In this document: piece after piece, positions 54,132 to 63,171 of the stretch | How positions within the stretch are numbered: position 1 is the first letter of the stretch | Layout: each line of letters begins with the position of its first letter | NCBI GenBank assembly: GCA_029982615.1 | Contig: JARRBK010000002.1 | Span: 1-64,000, forward strand | DNA: 64,000 bases | Reading direction: 5' to 3' | Source: Tepidanaerobacteraceae bacterium | GTDB lineage: Bacteria > Bacillota > Thermosediminibacteria > Thermosediminibacterales > Tepidanaerobacteraceae | Notes under the pieces: generated by a model | What the model was told of the DNA's origin: nothing | Databases searched by the model: none | The model's input: the letters and a program-made list of their open reading frames with translations, nothing else | Program-made: the position numbers and the translations under genes

Positions 54132-55250
54132 TTAATACACATTTACAAGCATCCTATCGAAAAGGCTTCCGACATTCGTGACGGCAACTTTTTCACCTAC
54201 GCTAAGCCCTTTTAATACCTCTACTTCGCTATCATTTTTAAGCCCTACCGTCACAGGGCGTTTTAAAGCCATATCATTTTTAATTACATATACGTAACTT
54301 AAGCCGTTATTTTGAACAACCGCCGCTGCTGGCACGACAACCCCTTCGGTGGAACTGATATTTATAGATGCATGCGCTGAAAGGCCAGCCTTCAGTTCTC
54401 CAGGGTTTTTAATGCTTATCTCCACAGGAAAATACTCGCCAGAACTTACCGCCATTGGACCTATTTGTTCAATTGTGCCCTCAAAAATATTGTTAGAAAA
54501 TGCATCCACGGATACGTCTATTTTTTGACCTTTTCGCAACAACGGCACTGATTGCTGAGGCACAATCCCCTTCAGCTTTAACGTCGATATATCTGCTATA
54601 GTTAACAGCACAACGCCTGGAGATGCAATTTCACCGGGATTAATGTTGCGATTGGTAATTATACCACTTATGGGGCTGGTTATAATAGCATTGTCTAGTT
54701 GTACCTTTATATTGTTAATATTTGCTTTGGCAGTGTTAACGGATGCTTCTGCCTGTTTTTGTGCAGAACCTGCTGCGATTTCATACTGTTTTTTTGCAAG
54801 TTCAAGTTTGGTTGTGGCATCGTCCAATTGACTCTGAGAAGCAGCTGAAGATTCATAAAGGACTTTAATGCGTTCATATGCTTTTTGTGCTGCATCCAGA
54901 TTTATTTTGGCCTGATCCGCTTGATCTTTTGCCGCCTGGACCGCTGCTTCAGCTGACTGCAATGCTGCTTGTGCCTGCTGAAGCTGAGCTTCCAAAGCTC
55001 TGGTATCCAACGTGATTAACGTATCTTTCGCTTTTACCATACTGCCAACATCAAAATAGAGCCTTTCAACCTGCCCCGACATCTTGCTTGCTATATTTAC
55101 AGTTTTTGCTGGAATTAAAACCCCTGTAACATTTAAAGTCGCCTGAAATTTATGTTTATCAGCCACCACAATCTTAACGCTCACTGTATTTTTGCTGTCT
55201 GCGGTCTTTTTGGAGCAACCGGATGAAACTAACATGAGTAAAGTTGCCAT
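54132..55250 (-). CDS. HlyD/RND-type efflux adaptor lipoprotein, start apparently frameshifted
   Basis: The body is complete: barrel-sandwich domain (NIASKMSGQVERLYFDVGSMVKAKDTLITLD), a long coiled coil (about 75-165) and membrane-proximal domains. The first in-frame ATG (55250) sits inside a lipoprotein signal: ATLLMLVSSGC. The natural start with its ribosome site, ATG 55285, is out of frame because of an A7 run (55276-55282 as T on +). One extra A would give MKKKQRIFLALLM and a full signal. So this is a sequencing error, slippage site or a recent mutation. Confidence 0.82.
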   Translation of the reverse strand: MATLLMLVSSGCSKKTADSKNTVSVKIVVADKHKFQATLNVTGVLIPAKTVNIASKMSGQVERLYFDVGSMVKAKDTLITLDTRALEAQLQQAQAALQSAEAAVQAAKDQADQAKINLDAAQKAYERIKVLYESSAASQSQLDDATTKLELAKKQYEIAAGSAQKQAEASVNTAKANINNIKVQLDNAIITSPISGIITNRNINPGEIASPGVVLLTIADISTLKLKGIVPQQSVPLLRKGQKIDVSVDAFSNNIFEGTIEQIGPMAVSSGEYFPVEISIKNPGELKAGLSAHASINISSTEGVVVPAAAVVQNNGLSYVYVIKNDMALKRPVTVGLKNDSEVEVLKGLSVGEKVAVTNVGSLFDRMLVNVY

Positions 55251-55303
55251 TAAAAGCGCCAGAAAAATCCTTTGCTTTTTTTCATTCTTTCCACCCCGAT
55301 TTA

Positions 55304-56002
55304 CTATTTGATATGAATTCTTACTGTGGCATTCATGCCGGGCATTAATTTCAAATTGGATTCATTCACAATATTTATTCTTACAGGTATCAACTGCGTC
55401 ACTTTAGAAAATTCGCCGCTGGTATTTAAAGTTGGAAACACAGAAAAAACTGATTCCGTTGCTTCTCCTATGTTATCCACAAAGCCAGTAAAATGTCTGC
55501 CAGGATAGGCATCAATTCCTATATCCACTTTCTGGCCCTGCTTTATTTTGAATATACTGGTTTCCTCGACATTTGCTTTTATATACATATTTGAAATATC
55601 TGCTATGGTCGCCAGCTCCATACCTGGAGACACCACTTCACCCCTCATTACATCCGACTGAATGACTTTCCCATCAATAGGAGATTTAATATCTGCCTTT
55701 GAAATTATTGCATCAGCCGTAGAGCTCAACGCCTGAGAGTTAATAGCAGTGTTTGTGATAAGCGAACTTATGTCTAACTTTCCAAGTATCTGCCCTGCTT
55801 TAACATTATCTCCCACTTTTACATTCCACTCTGAAATCTTTCCTGTAACCTCCGGAGTTACGGTAACCATATCGGCTGATACCTGTGCATTTTCTGTCGT
55901 AAAAAAGTGGCTTTCTTCATAAAAATAGTAAGACAATCCAATGATACCCCCTGTCAAAACTACGATAGCCAATATAATTGTTGCTGTTTTCACTTTCTTC
56001 AT
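55304..56002 (-). CDS. HlyD/EmrA-like efflux adaptor
   Basis: 232 residues with one membrane anchor (about 10-30), a lipoyl-type half (VTPEVTGKISEWNVKVGDNVKAGQILGKLD) and a second half with PIDGKVIQSD, joined by a very short linker in place of a long coiled coil. It is first in the operon of two adaptors, MarR and ABC pair. ATG 56002 with GAGGGTG upstream. Confidence 0.85.
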   Translation of the reverse strand: MKKVKTATIILAIVVLTGGIIGLSYYFYEESHFFTTENAQVSADMVTVTPEVTGKISEWNVKVGDNVKAGQILGKLDISSLITNTAINSQALSSTADAIISKADIKSPIDGKVIQSDVMRGEVVSPGMELATIADISNMYIKANVEETSIFKIKQGQKVDIGIDAYPGRHFTGFVDNIGEATESVFSVFPTLNTSGEFSKVTQLIPVRINIVNESNLKLMPGMNATVRIHIK

Positions 56003-56183
56003 CTTATCGACCACCCTCTGTTAATTTTTTCAAGTTTAAAACGAAATTCTACACCAATCTAAAATAGGTACTTTTAAATTCATATGAACAGAAAGGCTTA
56101 TTCCATGAAAATATTATTTCTTGTACTAATATTCCCTATGCTAATATTTATGATATTTATATTTCGCCTAAGAACTATTTGAT

Positions 56184-56213
56184 ATTATAATACCAAGTCA
56201 TGCCTTATGTCAA
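56184..56213 (-). promoter_or_regulatory. Promoter of the efflux operon
   Basis: On the - strand: TTGACA (56213-56208), 18-nt spacer, TATAAT (56189-56184). It leaves a leader of about 170 nt before the first adaptor gene. Confidence 0.7.
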
Positions 56214-56303
56214 TATTATGGCAAGATTGCTGGAACCGAAAAAAAAGCTTCGGCATAATATACTATTGAAAGAGGCTTCAATAATGCGATGGGAGGAATG
56301 CAT

Positions 56304-56474
56304 ATGAGCACTTTTGACGATATAAATAGAGATTATCACATGGATTCAAAACTTGCTGAGGCTTATGTGCCCATGCAGATGTACGGCGAGATTTTTGATT
56401 TGAGGGCAGCACTTTGTCACGGGACTCTTTTCCCAGAGCTGTACAGACCCTATCCCAGAAGAACATCAGAATAA
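56304..56474 (+). CDS. cotJA: Spore coat protein CotJA
   Basis: 56 residues ending LCHGTLFPELYRPYP, the CotJA signature, after the YVPMQMYGEIFD segment. ATG 56304 follows GGGAGGAATGCAT. It starts the cotJABC operon, normally transcribed with sigma-E in the mother cell; I see no unambiguous sigma-E promoter in the 290-nt gap upstream. Confidence 0.93.
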   Translation: MSTFDDINRDYHMDSKLAEAYVPMQMYGEIFDLRAALCHGTLFPELYRPYPRRTSE

Positions 56475-56494
56475 AAAAGATGGAGGTGAACAAT

Positions 56495-56758
56495 ATGCCG
56501 CTCAACACTCCCGGCAATATGATAGAAATGTTAAAAGAAATACAGGCAGTGGACTTTGGAGTATACGAACTTGCCCTTTTTCTGGATACTCATCCCGAAG
56601 ACCGTCAGGCTTTGGATGAGCACAACAAGCTGGTTAGGAAATCTTATCAGCTAAAAACCGGCTATGAAGAAAAATACGGTCCTCTTCGGTTGGATTCCCT
56701 GTCCCAATATCCTTATCAATATGTAAAAGAACCATGGCCTTGGGAAATAGTATACTAG
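56495..56758 (+). CDS. cotJB: Spore coat protein CotJB
   Basis: 87 residues with LALFLDTHPEDRQALDEHNKLV and WPWEIVY at the end, both characteristic. GGAGGTG lies upstream of ATG 56495. The coding region extends from 56414 in frame, but the ribosome site fixes the start. Confidence 0.93.
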   Translation: MPLNTPGNMIEMLKEIQAVDFGVYELALFLDTHPEDRQALDEHNKLVRKSYQLKTGYEEKYGPLRLDSLSQYPYQYVKEPWPWEIVY

Positions 56759-56776
56759 TGAGGGGAGGGAAACCCA

Positions 56777-57349
56777 ATGTGGTACTACGAAAAAAAGCTG
56801 GAATACCCGGCCAATGTTTCCAGAACCGATATTACTATGGCAAAATTCCTGTATGCACAATACGGCGGCCCTGATAGCGAACTTTCCGCTGCAGTAAGGT
56901 ACCTTACTCAGCGCTACACGATGCCTATACCTCAGGCAAAAGCTGTTTTAACCGATATTGGGACCGAAGAGCTCGCCCACTGGGAAATCATAGGCACTTT
57001 AATATATAAACTCACCGAAGGTGCCACGCCGGAACAGCTTCGCAGAGCCGGCGTGGGCGACCACTATGCCCAACACGATAAAGCCCTCTATCCTCAAGGC
57101 GCATCCGGCGTTCCATGGACTGCCGCATATGTTCAGGCTACCGGAGACCCCATAGCCGACCTGCATGAAGACATGGCTGCTGAACAAAAGGCTCGCGCTG
57201 CCTATGAACGCCTAATAAATTTAACTGACGACGCCGGAGTAATAGCTACACTATCCTTCCTAAGGGAACGGGAAGTGGTGCACTTCCAGAGATTCGGAGA
57301 AACCCTTATGCTGGTTAGGGAACATATGATGAATAAACACATATATTAA
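56777..57349 (+). CDS. cotJC: CotJC manganese-catalase family coat protein
   Basis: 190 residues with ferritin-like Mn-catalase helices (IGTEELAHWEIIGTL, DMAAEQKARAAYERL and EREVVHFQRFGE supplying Glu and His ligands). It is part of the inner coat and may remove peroxide. RBS GAGGGGAGG. Confidence 0.95.
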   Translation: MWYYEKKLEYPANVSRTDITMAKFLYAQYGGPDSELSAAVRYLTQRYTMPIPQAKAVLTDIGTEELAHWEIIGTLIYKLTEGATPEQLRRAGVGDHYAQHDKALYPQGASGVPWTAAYVQATGDPIADLHEDMAAEQKARAAYERLINLTDDAGVIATLSFLREREVVHFQRFGETLMLVREHMMNKHIY

Positions 57350-57419
57350 GTAAAGGCAAAAAAAATAAGCAGAACTAACCTGCTGGATTTTAGGATAACA
57401 CTTCAAGCAGATGCTGAAC

Positions 57420-57491
57420 GCCAGTTGTCAGGTGCGCGATTAAACACATTACCCTTAGCATTTTGTTTAATCAAGGCTTCTGACATCTGGC
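57420..57491. ncRNA. Candidate nested-stem structured RNA between cotJC and copA
   Basis: Outer arms GCCAGTTGTCAG (57420-57431) and CTGACATCTGGC (57480-57491) pair at 10 or 11 of 12 positions. Inside, ATTAAAC (57439-57445) pairs exactly with GTTTAAT (57465-57471). The symmetrical internal loop and long apical loop look aptamer-like, but the strand and function are unknown. A terminator of the cotJ or copA transcripts is possible on the + side (TTTTAC follows). Confidence 0.4.
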
Positions 57492-57527
57492 TTTTACAGG
57501 ACTGGCAGACATACCATACCTTATTTT

Positions 57528-59933
57528 TCAGGTTTCGGGTTTAAACCTTCTGAGCCTCAGAGCATTGGTGACCACCGATACCGAACTGAATGCCATGGCA
57601 CCTCCGGCTATGGCCGGGCTTAAAAAGCCCAGAGCAGCAAAGGGTATGCCTATTGCATTATAAATAAACGCCCAGAAAAGGTTTTGCTTTATATTCCTCA
57701 TTGTGGCACGGCTCAGTTTTATGGCTGTAACTATTCCCCTCAGGTCACCGCTCATCAATGTGATATCAGCAGCCTCCATCGCCACATCGGTGCCGGTTCC
57801 TATCGCTATGCCCACATCTGCCGCAGCCAGAGCCGGGGCGTCATTGATGCCGTCACCCACCATCGCTGTGAGCTTGCCCTGTGCTTTTATTTTTTCCAGT
57901 TCTCGAGCTTTATTCTCCGGCAATACTTCAGCCAGGACGTTTTCTATTCCAACCTGCCTTGCAATGGCACTGGCAGTCCGTTTATTGTCGCCGGTAATCA
58001 TCCACACTTCAATACCCATTTTCTTCAGTTCATCTATTGCCTCTTTGGAGTGTTCCTTCACGGTATCAGCCACAGCCACAATGCCTTCAATCCTCCCGTC
58101 GACGGCCATTATCATGGCAGTCTTTCCTTCATCTTCCAGTTTTGCCAGCAAGGTTTCAATGCCGTCAGTGAGAAGGTTTTGTCTTGCCATAAGCCGCCGG
58201 TTGCCAAAATATACATCTTTTCCCTGTATTTTTGAGTATATTCCATGCCCGGGTATGGCTTCAAAACTGTCAGGGTCGGGAATGTCTAAATTTTTCTCCT
58301 TTGCTTTGCCAACGATGGCTTCACCCAGAGGATGTTCGGAATTTTTCTCGGAAATGGCGGCAAAGGTTATGAGTTCTTCGGGTTTCATGTCTCCCAGAGA
58401 TACTATATCGGTGACTTCGGGCTTTCCTCTGGTGATGGTCCCGGTTTTATCAAGGACGATAGCTCTTATTTTATGGGCGCGCTCCAGATGTTCCCCGCCC
58501 TTTATCAGCACACCGTATTCCGCCCCCTTGCCGGTACCCACCATGACCGAAGTAGGGGTAGCCAAACCCAGAGCGCAAGGGCACGCTATAACAAGGACTG
58601 AAACCGCATTGATAAGCCCTGCAGTAAAGTTGTCAAAGATGAGATACCATACTCCAAAAGAAACGGCTGCTATAACTATTACTGCCGGCACAAAAACTCC
58701 GGATATTTGATCTGCCAGTTTCTGTATAGGAGCCTTGGAACCTTGAGCTTCTTCCACCATCTTTATAATCTGAGCCAGGGCCGTATCCTTTCCCACCTTT
58801 CTAGCCTCAAGCTTAAAGCTGCCGGTCTTGTTCAACGTTGCCCCCACCACTTCGTCTCCCGCTTTCTTCTCCACAGGAATGCTCTCCCCGGTTAGCATGG
58901 ATTCATCCACTGATGAATACCCTTCTATTATCTTACCGTCCACAGGTATTTTTTCCCCAGGTCTTACCACCACTATGTCTCCCACTTCTACTTCTTCTAC
59001 CGGAATATCCATTTCCTGATTATTCCTTATTACCCGGGCAGTCTTGGCCTGCAAGCCCACCAGCTTTTTGATGGCCTCGGAAGTCCTGCCTTTGGCCAGG
59101 GCTTCCAAATACTTGCCAAGAGTGATTAGTGTAATAATGACTCCAGACGCTTCAAAATACAGGTAATTATGAATCATTTCCACTGGCTGGGTAAACATAT
59201 TATATAGGCTGTAGAAAAATGCTGCAGATGTGCCCATGGCTATCAATACATCCATATTGGCAGTGCCATTTTTCAAGTTATGATAAGCACCGCGATAATA
59301 TTTAAAACCAATGACAAACTGAACCGGGGCTGAAAGTGCTATTTGGAACCACGGATTATCGAAGACTCCTCCGGGTTTACCCATTATTCTCAAGATCATG
59401 GACATAACCAGCGGTGCCGAAAGTATGGCGGAAATAACCACTAGCCGTCCCAGAGATTTTATTTCCCTATCCCGCTCCTTTTTTTCTTGGTCTTGCATTG
59501 CTTCGGTTTTTTCGTAGGCGTCATATCCTATATTGCGAACGGCTTTAATCAGATTTTTTATGTCTGTATCACTGCTGTTGTATTCTACTATGGCAGTCTC
59601 AGCAGCAAAATTCACTGAAGCATTATAAACTCCCAGCTGTTTTGCAAGGGTTCTTTCGATCCTTGCAGCACAAGAGGCACATGTCATATTCTTCAGCCCT
59701 AGCTCTGCTTTATCCAGCACCACGTCATATCCTACATCTTTTATCTTCTGGATAAATTCATTAATAGCAACTTTGCTCGGATCGTATGTTATATTGGCTT
59801 TTTCGGTCGCAAAATTTACATTAACTTGCAAAACCCCTTGCATTCTTGATATAGCCTTTTCTATCCTAGCAGCGCAGGCGGTACAGGTCATACCCTTTAT
59901 CCTGATTACTGTTTTTGACACCCCGTTCAGCAT
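57528..59933 (-). CDS. copA: Copper-translocating P-type ATPase CopA
   Basis: 801 residues, two N-terminal HMA domains with [12 protein letters not shown] and [12 protein letters not shown], eight membrane segments, CPC in [13 protein letters not shown] phosphorylation site, HP in SEHPLGE and the final [13 protein letters not shown]. It exports Cu(I). Start ATG 59933. A CsoR-type box lies just upstream. Shares the copper regulon with copZ. Confidence 0.97.
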   Translation of the reverse strand: MLNGVSKTVIRIKGMTCTACAARIEKAISRMQGVLQVNVNFATEKANITYDPSKVAINEFIQKIKDVGYDVVLDKAELGLKNMTCASCAARIERTLAKQLGVYNASVNFAAETAIVEYNSSDTDIKNLIKAVRNIGYDAYEKTEAMQDQEKKERDREIKSLGRLVVISAILSAPLVMSMILRIMGKPGGVFDNPWFQIALSAPVQFVIGFKYYRGAYHNLKNGTANMDVLIAMGTSAAFFYSLYNMFTQPVEMIHNYLYFEASGVIITLITLGKYLEALAKGRTSEAIKKLVGLQAKTARVIRNNQEMDIPVEEVEVGDIVVVRPGEKIPVDGKIIEGYSSVDESMLTGESIPVEKKAGDEVVGATLNKTGSFKLEARKVGKDTALAQIIKMVEEAQGSKAPIQKLADQISGVFVPAVIVIAAVSFGVWYLIFDNFTAGLINAVSVLVIACPCALGLATPTSVMVGTGKGAEYGVLIKGGEHLERAHKIRAIVLDKTGTITRGKPEVTDIVSLGDMKPEELITFAAISEKNSEHPLGEAIVGKAKEKNLDIPDPDSFEAIPGHGIYSKIQGKDVYFGNRRLMARQNLLTDGIETLLAKLEDEGKTAMIMAVDGRIEGIVAVADTVKEHSKEAIDELKKMGIEVWMITGDNKRTASAIARQVGIENVLAEVLPENKARELEKIKAQGKLTAMVGDGINDAPALAAADVGIAIGTGTDVAMEAADITLMSGDLRGIVTAIKLSRATMRNIKQNLFWAFIYNAIGIPFAALGFLSPAIAGGAMAFSSVSVVTNALRLRRFKPET

Positions 59934-59953
59934 GTCAAAGCCATCCTTTTGAT

Positions 59954-59972
59954 TATACCCCTATAGGGTATA
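59954..59972. promoter_or_regulatory. CsoR operator of copA
   Basis: TATACCCCTATAGGGTATA is a near-perfect palindrome of the CsoR type 22 nt before the copA start. Confidence 0.8.
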
Positions 59973-59987
59973 TATACCTTTAATTTA

Positions 59988-60881
59988 TCACCCCTTTGTT
60001 TTCTTGTCAAGCCGGTTTGTTTTGTTTCCATTTGCATCCACAAGCGTTTTTATCCCTTCCCACGCATGATAAGAACTCCTTACAAGAGGACCTGCAGCAA
60101 CATATTTAAACCCTAAATTATATCCTATTTCCTTATACCTTTCAAACTGTTCTGGGATTATATATTCGGCAACTTCTATGTGCTCTTTCGATGGCCTCAA
60201 GTACTGACCTATCGTCATCATGTCGCAGTTTACTTTTCTCAAGTCTTTCATGACATTAATGACTTCGTCCTCGGTTTCACCCAAGCCCACCATGATTCCC
60301 GATTTGGTATGAATATTTCCATCTAACTCTTTTACTCTCTTTAAAAGACTCAATGACCTCTCATAACTTGCCTGAGGCCGAACTTTCGGGTAAAGCCTCG
60401 GGACCGTCTCAACATTGTGGTTTATAATTTCTGGTCGAGCATTTACCACAGTCTTTATAGCCTCGTCTTCCCCCCTAAAGTCGGATACGAGTACTTCTAC
60501 CGTAAGACTTGGTATTTTTTTTAGCTCGTCAATAGTCTTTGCAAAATGGGATGCACCGCCATCGGGTATATCGTCTCTAGTTACACACGTGACCACCACA
60601 TGTTTTAACCCCAGTTTCTTCGCTGCCTCTGCCACTCTCTTCGGTTCACCCTCATCAAGCGGCTCCGGCCGGCCCTTGCTTACTGCACAGAACCTGCAGC
60701 TTCGGGTACAAATATTTCCCATTATCATAAATGTTGCTGTCTTTTTAGCAAAACATTCGCTGATATTGGGACAATCGGCGCTCTGGCATACGGTGTTTAA
60801 AGACATTTCTTTTAAAAAATCCTGCATTAGCTTTAGTTCTTTGTGAGAAATCTTTACCTTCAGCCATTCAGGCTTTTTCAT
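59988..60881 (-). CDS. lipA: Lipoyl synthase
   Basis: 297 residues with both iron-sulfur motifs: [12 protein letters not shown] for the sacrificial auxiliary cluster and the radical [13 protein letters not shown]. It inserts two sulfurs into octanoyl-lipoyl domains. lipB precedes it by 12 nt. RBS GGAGGAAT. Confidence 0.96.
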   Translation of the reverse strand: MKKPEWLKVKISHKELKLMQDFLKEMSLNTVCQSADCPNISECFAKKTATFMIMGNICTRSCRFCAVSKGRPEPLDEGEPKRVAEAAKKLGLKHVVVTCVTRDDIPDGGASHFAKTIDELKKIPSLTVEVLVSDFRGEDEAIKTVVNARPEIINHNVETVPRLYPKVRPQASYERSLSLLKRVKELDGNIHTKSGIMVGLGETEDEVINVMKDLRKVNCDMMTIGQYLRPSKEHIEVAEYIIPEQFERYKEIGYNLGFKYVAAGPLVRSSYHAWEGIKTLVDANGNKTNRLDKKTKG

Positions 60882-60893
60882 TATGTATTCCTC

Positions 60894-61556
60894 CTATTCC
60901 AGATCTTTCAGTGTTATTTCCTCAATTTCAGCCTCAAATACCTCCTTGAATTTATCGACCATTCTATTTAGCACTTCCCCTATGCCGTCCTTCACTCCCA
61001 GCTTTTCCAGCGAAGTGACTCCATAATTCGTTATACCGCACGGATTTATGAATTTAAAATAGTCCAGGTCAGTAGTTACATTAAAGGCTATACCATGCCA
61101 TGTTATCCATCGGCTTATGGCCGCTCCTACGGCACAAATTTTTTCATCCCCTACCCATACTCCCCTGTATTTATCCTTCCTGCCGGCCTCAATTGCATAA
61201 ACCGCTAAAAGCCTTATAATTACCTCTTCAAGCATATAAACATAAAGATGCACGTCTTTCTTCCATTTGTTAAGGTTTAAAATGGGGTATGCCACAATCT
61301 GCCCCGGACCGTGAAATGTAATATTCCCTCCCCTTTCGGTGCGATATATTTTGGCCTTTTTTTCAAGTTCGTCAATCGATATCAATACGTTTTCAAAACC
61401 TCCGGCTCTCCCTACGGTGTATACAGGAGGGTGCTGCAAAGTAATCAATATTCCATCTGAAAAACCTTGACTTACCTTATCCCTAGCCTTAATCTGTATA
61501 TCCCTGGCTTCCAGGTAAGGTGTCAAACCCAATCTCAATAGCTTAACATCATGCAA
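60894..61556 (-). CDS. lipB: Octanoyltransferase LipB
   Basis: 220 residues with TVGRAGG, RGGNITFHGPGQIVAYPI and GAAISRWITWHGIAFNV (catalytic Lys/Cys region in the family; the Cys lies in NPCGI). It moves octanoyl from ACP to lipoyl domains. TTG start. Confidence 0.95.
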   Translation of the reverse strand: MHDVKLLRLGLTPYLEARDIQIKARDKVSQGFSDGILITLQHPPVYTVGRAGGFENVLISIDELEKKAKIYRTERGGNITFHGPGQIVAYPILNLNKWKKDVHLYVYMLEEVIIRLLAVYAIEAGRKDKYRGVWVGDEKICAVGAAISRWITWHGIAFNVTTDLDYFKFINPCGITNYGVTSLEKLGVKDGIGEVLNRMVDKFKEVFEAEIEEITLKDLE

Positions 61557-61612
61557 GTTTTACCATCTCCTAAAAAATAAATTTTTTTTGTTGCTTTTTT
61601 AGATTTTGGCTT

Positions 61613-61663
61613 GGTGTAAAAACCAAGTCCGTTGCCGAAGATGCCTGGCAAAAAAGTAACTTG
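61613..61663 (+). repeat. Hairpin element A, related to element B after hydE
   Basis: Core AAGTCCGTTGCCGAAGATG...GGCA with outer arms CAAGT/ACTTG and inner arms TGCC/GGCA. About 30 of 38 core bases equal those of the copy at 63038-63096. Upstream TTGGT and ACCAA also pair. No gene overlaps it. Confidence 0.5.
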
Positions 61664-61849
61664 CGAATCAAAATTAGATTTGTATTGAAATAATAATTAT
61701 TAATATTATATTGGTGTATTAAAAGTATATTTTAGAAACTCTTGAATTTAATATATTTTTACAGCAGGCTAAAGTCAAGTTATTTTATTTCTTTGCTTTA
61801 AAAAAGACCTTATTAAATATCGATGAGGTTTTATAAAAATATAAATAGC

Positions 61850-61878
61850 TTGAATGTAATTTAAATCTATGTTAAAGT
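61850..61878 (+). promoter_or_regulatory. Candidate hydE promoter
   Basis: TTGAAT (61850-61855), 17-nt spacer, TAAAGT (61873-61878), about 48 nt before the GTG. Each hexamer has four matches to consensus. No Rex-like site is visible. Confidence 0.45.
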
Positions 61879-61926
61879 TTAGTAGAAAGCGTTTTTGACC
61901 GTAGAGGTTTGTCAGGGGGTATTCAC

Positions 61927-62991
61927 GTGACCAAAAACATATGGGAAAAAATAGATTCCGAGCAGGAACTTAACCACGAAGAACTTTGCAGCTTGCTGGC
62001 TATGGAAAATGCTGAACAGCTGGAACTTCTTTATCAAAAAGCGGATAAAATTAGAAAAAAATATGTGGGAGATGAAGTTCATCTCAGGGGATTAATAGAA
62101 TTTTCCAATTACTGCAGAAACAACTGCCTGTATTGCGGCATTCGCCGGGATAATAAAAAGATAAAGCGCTACCGCATGCAAATCGATGAAATTTTGGATA
62201 CAGCCATTCTGGCTGCAAACTTGGGCTATAAAACTGTGGTGTTGCAATCGGGCGAAGATATGTATTACACCACAGATAAGCTGGTGGAGCTTATAAGGTT
62301 TATTAAAAAGAATGCTGATGTAGCCATTACATTGAGTATAGGCGAGCGCTCTTATGAGGACTACGCACGTTTCTTTGAAGCCGGAGCAGATAGGTACCTC
62401 ATAAGATTTGAAACTTCAAACCCAGAGCTTTATGCGAAACTTCACCCCGACTCAAGTTTTGAAAACCGCATGAAAATATTGAATTGGTTAAAACAAATAG
62501 GATATCAGACCGGTTCAGGGGTAATGATAGGACTTCCCGGACAAAGCATAGAAGATTTAGCCCGGGATATTTTAAAATTTAAGGAACTCGATCTCGACAT
62601 GATAGGCGTTGGCCCATACATTTGTCATCCAGACACACCCCTGGCTGGAAATCCCAACGGTACCGCTGAGATGACTCTCAAAGTAATAGCATTGACAAGA
62701 ATTGTTACCAAAAATACCCATATACCTGCCACTACAGCTCTTGCCACCCTCAGGCCTGCCGACGGCAGGGAAAAAGCTCTTAAAGCCGGAGCCAACGTGA
62801 TTATGCCCAATGTATCCCCTATAAAATACCGCGAGTATTATGAGCTTTACCCTAACAAAATATGTATCCGGGAAACCGAAAGACAGTGCAACGACTGCAT
62901 CAAGAGGCGAATTTACTCTATAGGTCGGACCATAAGCAAAGGGTATGGACATTCTTTAAAGAAAAAAACAGATAATGCCATAGCTTTTTAA
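61927..62991 (+). CDS. hydE: FeFe-hydrogenase maturase HydE (radical SAM)
   Basis: 354 residues with CRNNCLYCGIRR (CxxxCxxC) after EFSNYC, and the HydE continuations TVVLQSGED, GSGVMIGLPGQS, GVGPYICHPDTPL and PATTALATLRP. It builds part of the diiron subcluster of the H cluster. GTG 61927 follows AGGGGG at 8 nt; TTG 61909 is less likely. hydF and hydG are not in the window. The protein would serve HydS among others. Confidence 0.93.
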   Translation: MTKNIWEKIDSEQELNHEELCSLLAMENAEQLELLYQKADKIRKKYVGDEVHLRGLIEFSNYCRNNCLYCGIRRDNKKIKRYRMQIDEILDTAILAANLGYKTVVLQSGEDMYYTTDKLVELIRFIKKNADVAITLSIGERSYEDYARFFEAGADRYLIRFETSNPELYAKLHPDSSFENRMKILNWLKQIGYQTGSGVMIGLPGQSIEDLARDILKFKELDLDMIGVGPYICHPDTPLAGNPNGTAEMTLKVIALTRIVTKNTHIPATTALATLRPADGREKALKAGANVIMPNVSPIKYREYYELYPNKICIRETERQCNDCIKRRIYSIGRTISKGYGHSLKKKTDNAIAF

Positions 62992-63037
62992 GTATGTAAA
63001 AATGAATCTCCTTTTTCTTTTTAAAATATCAGGATTC

Positions 63038-63096
63038 GGGTATAAAAATTAAGTCCGCTGCCGGAGATGGCCCGGCAAGAAAGGACTTTTTACACC
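63038..63096 (+). repeat. Hairpin element B after hydE
   Basis: AAGTCC pairs with GGACTT, TGCCGG with CCGGCA (loop AGATGGC), and outer GGTATAAAAA with TTTTTACACC. T5 follows the hairpin, so it may act as the hydE terminator as well as a repeat. It resembles element A. Confidence 0.55.
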
Positions 63097-63137
63097 GGAA
63101 CCATATCAATAATTTTTATAACTGATTTAAAAGTTTA

Positions 63138-63166
63138 AAAACCATTGGCTATACGCCAATGGTTTT
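63138..63166 (-). terminator. Terminator of the hydroxyacid dehydrogenase gene
   Basis: Perfect 12-bp stem AAAACCATTGGC/GCCAATGGTTTT with a 5-nt loop, followed on the - strand by TTTTAAACTTTT, immediately past the stop at 63172. Confidence 0.8.
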
Positions 63167-63171
63167 AATCA

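Larger units (their letters stand above)
61557..61926. other. Gene-free 370-nt region between lipB and hydE
   Basis: It holds hairpin element A (61613-61663) and an AT-rich stretch with the hydE promoter. Beyond these I see nothing convincing. Confidence 0.6.

Noticed and set aside
56015..56303. Sigma-E promoter of cotJABC at CATAATATA (near 56257)
   Set aside because: A -10-like motif is present but no -35 of the right spacing could be found, so I leave it unassigned.
57703..58710. Long 335-codon frame on the + strand
   Set aside because: It is antisense to copA, whose motifs are intact; its residues are typical shadow composition.
61927..62991. Alternative call as biotin synthase or ThiH
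   Set aside because: The motif set GSGVMIGLPGQS and PYICHPDTPL favours HydE, and HydS is present in the window.
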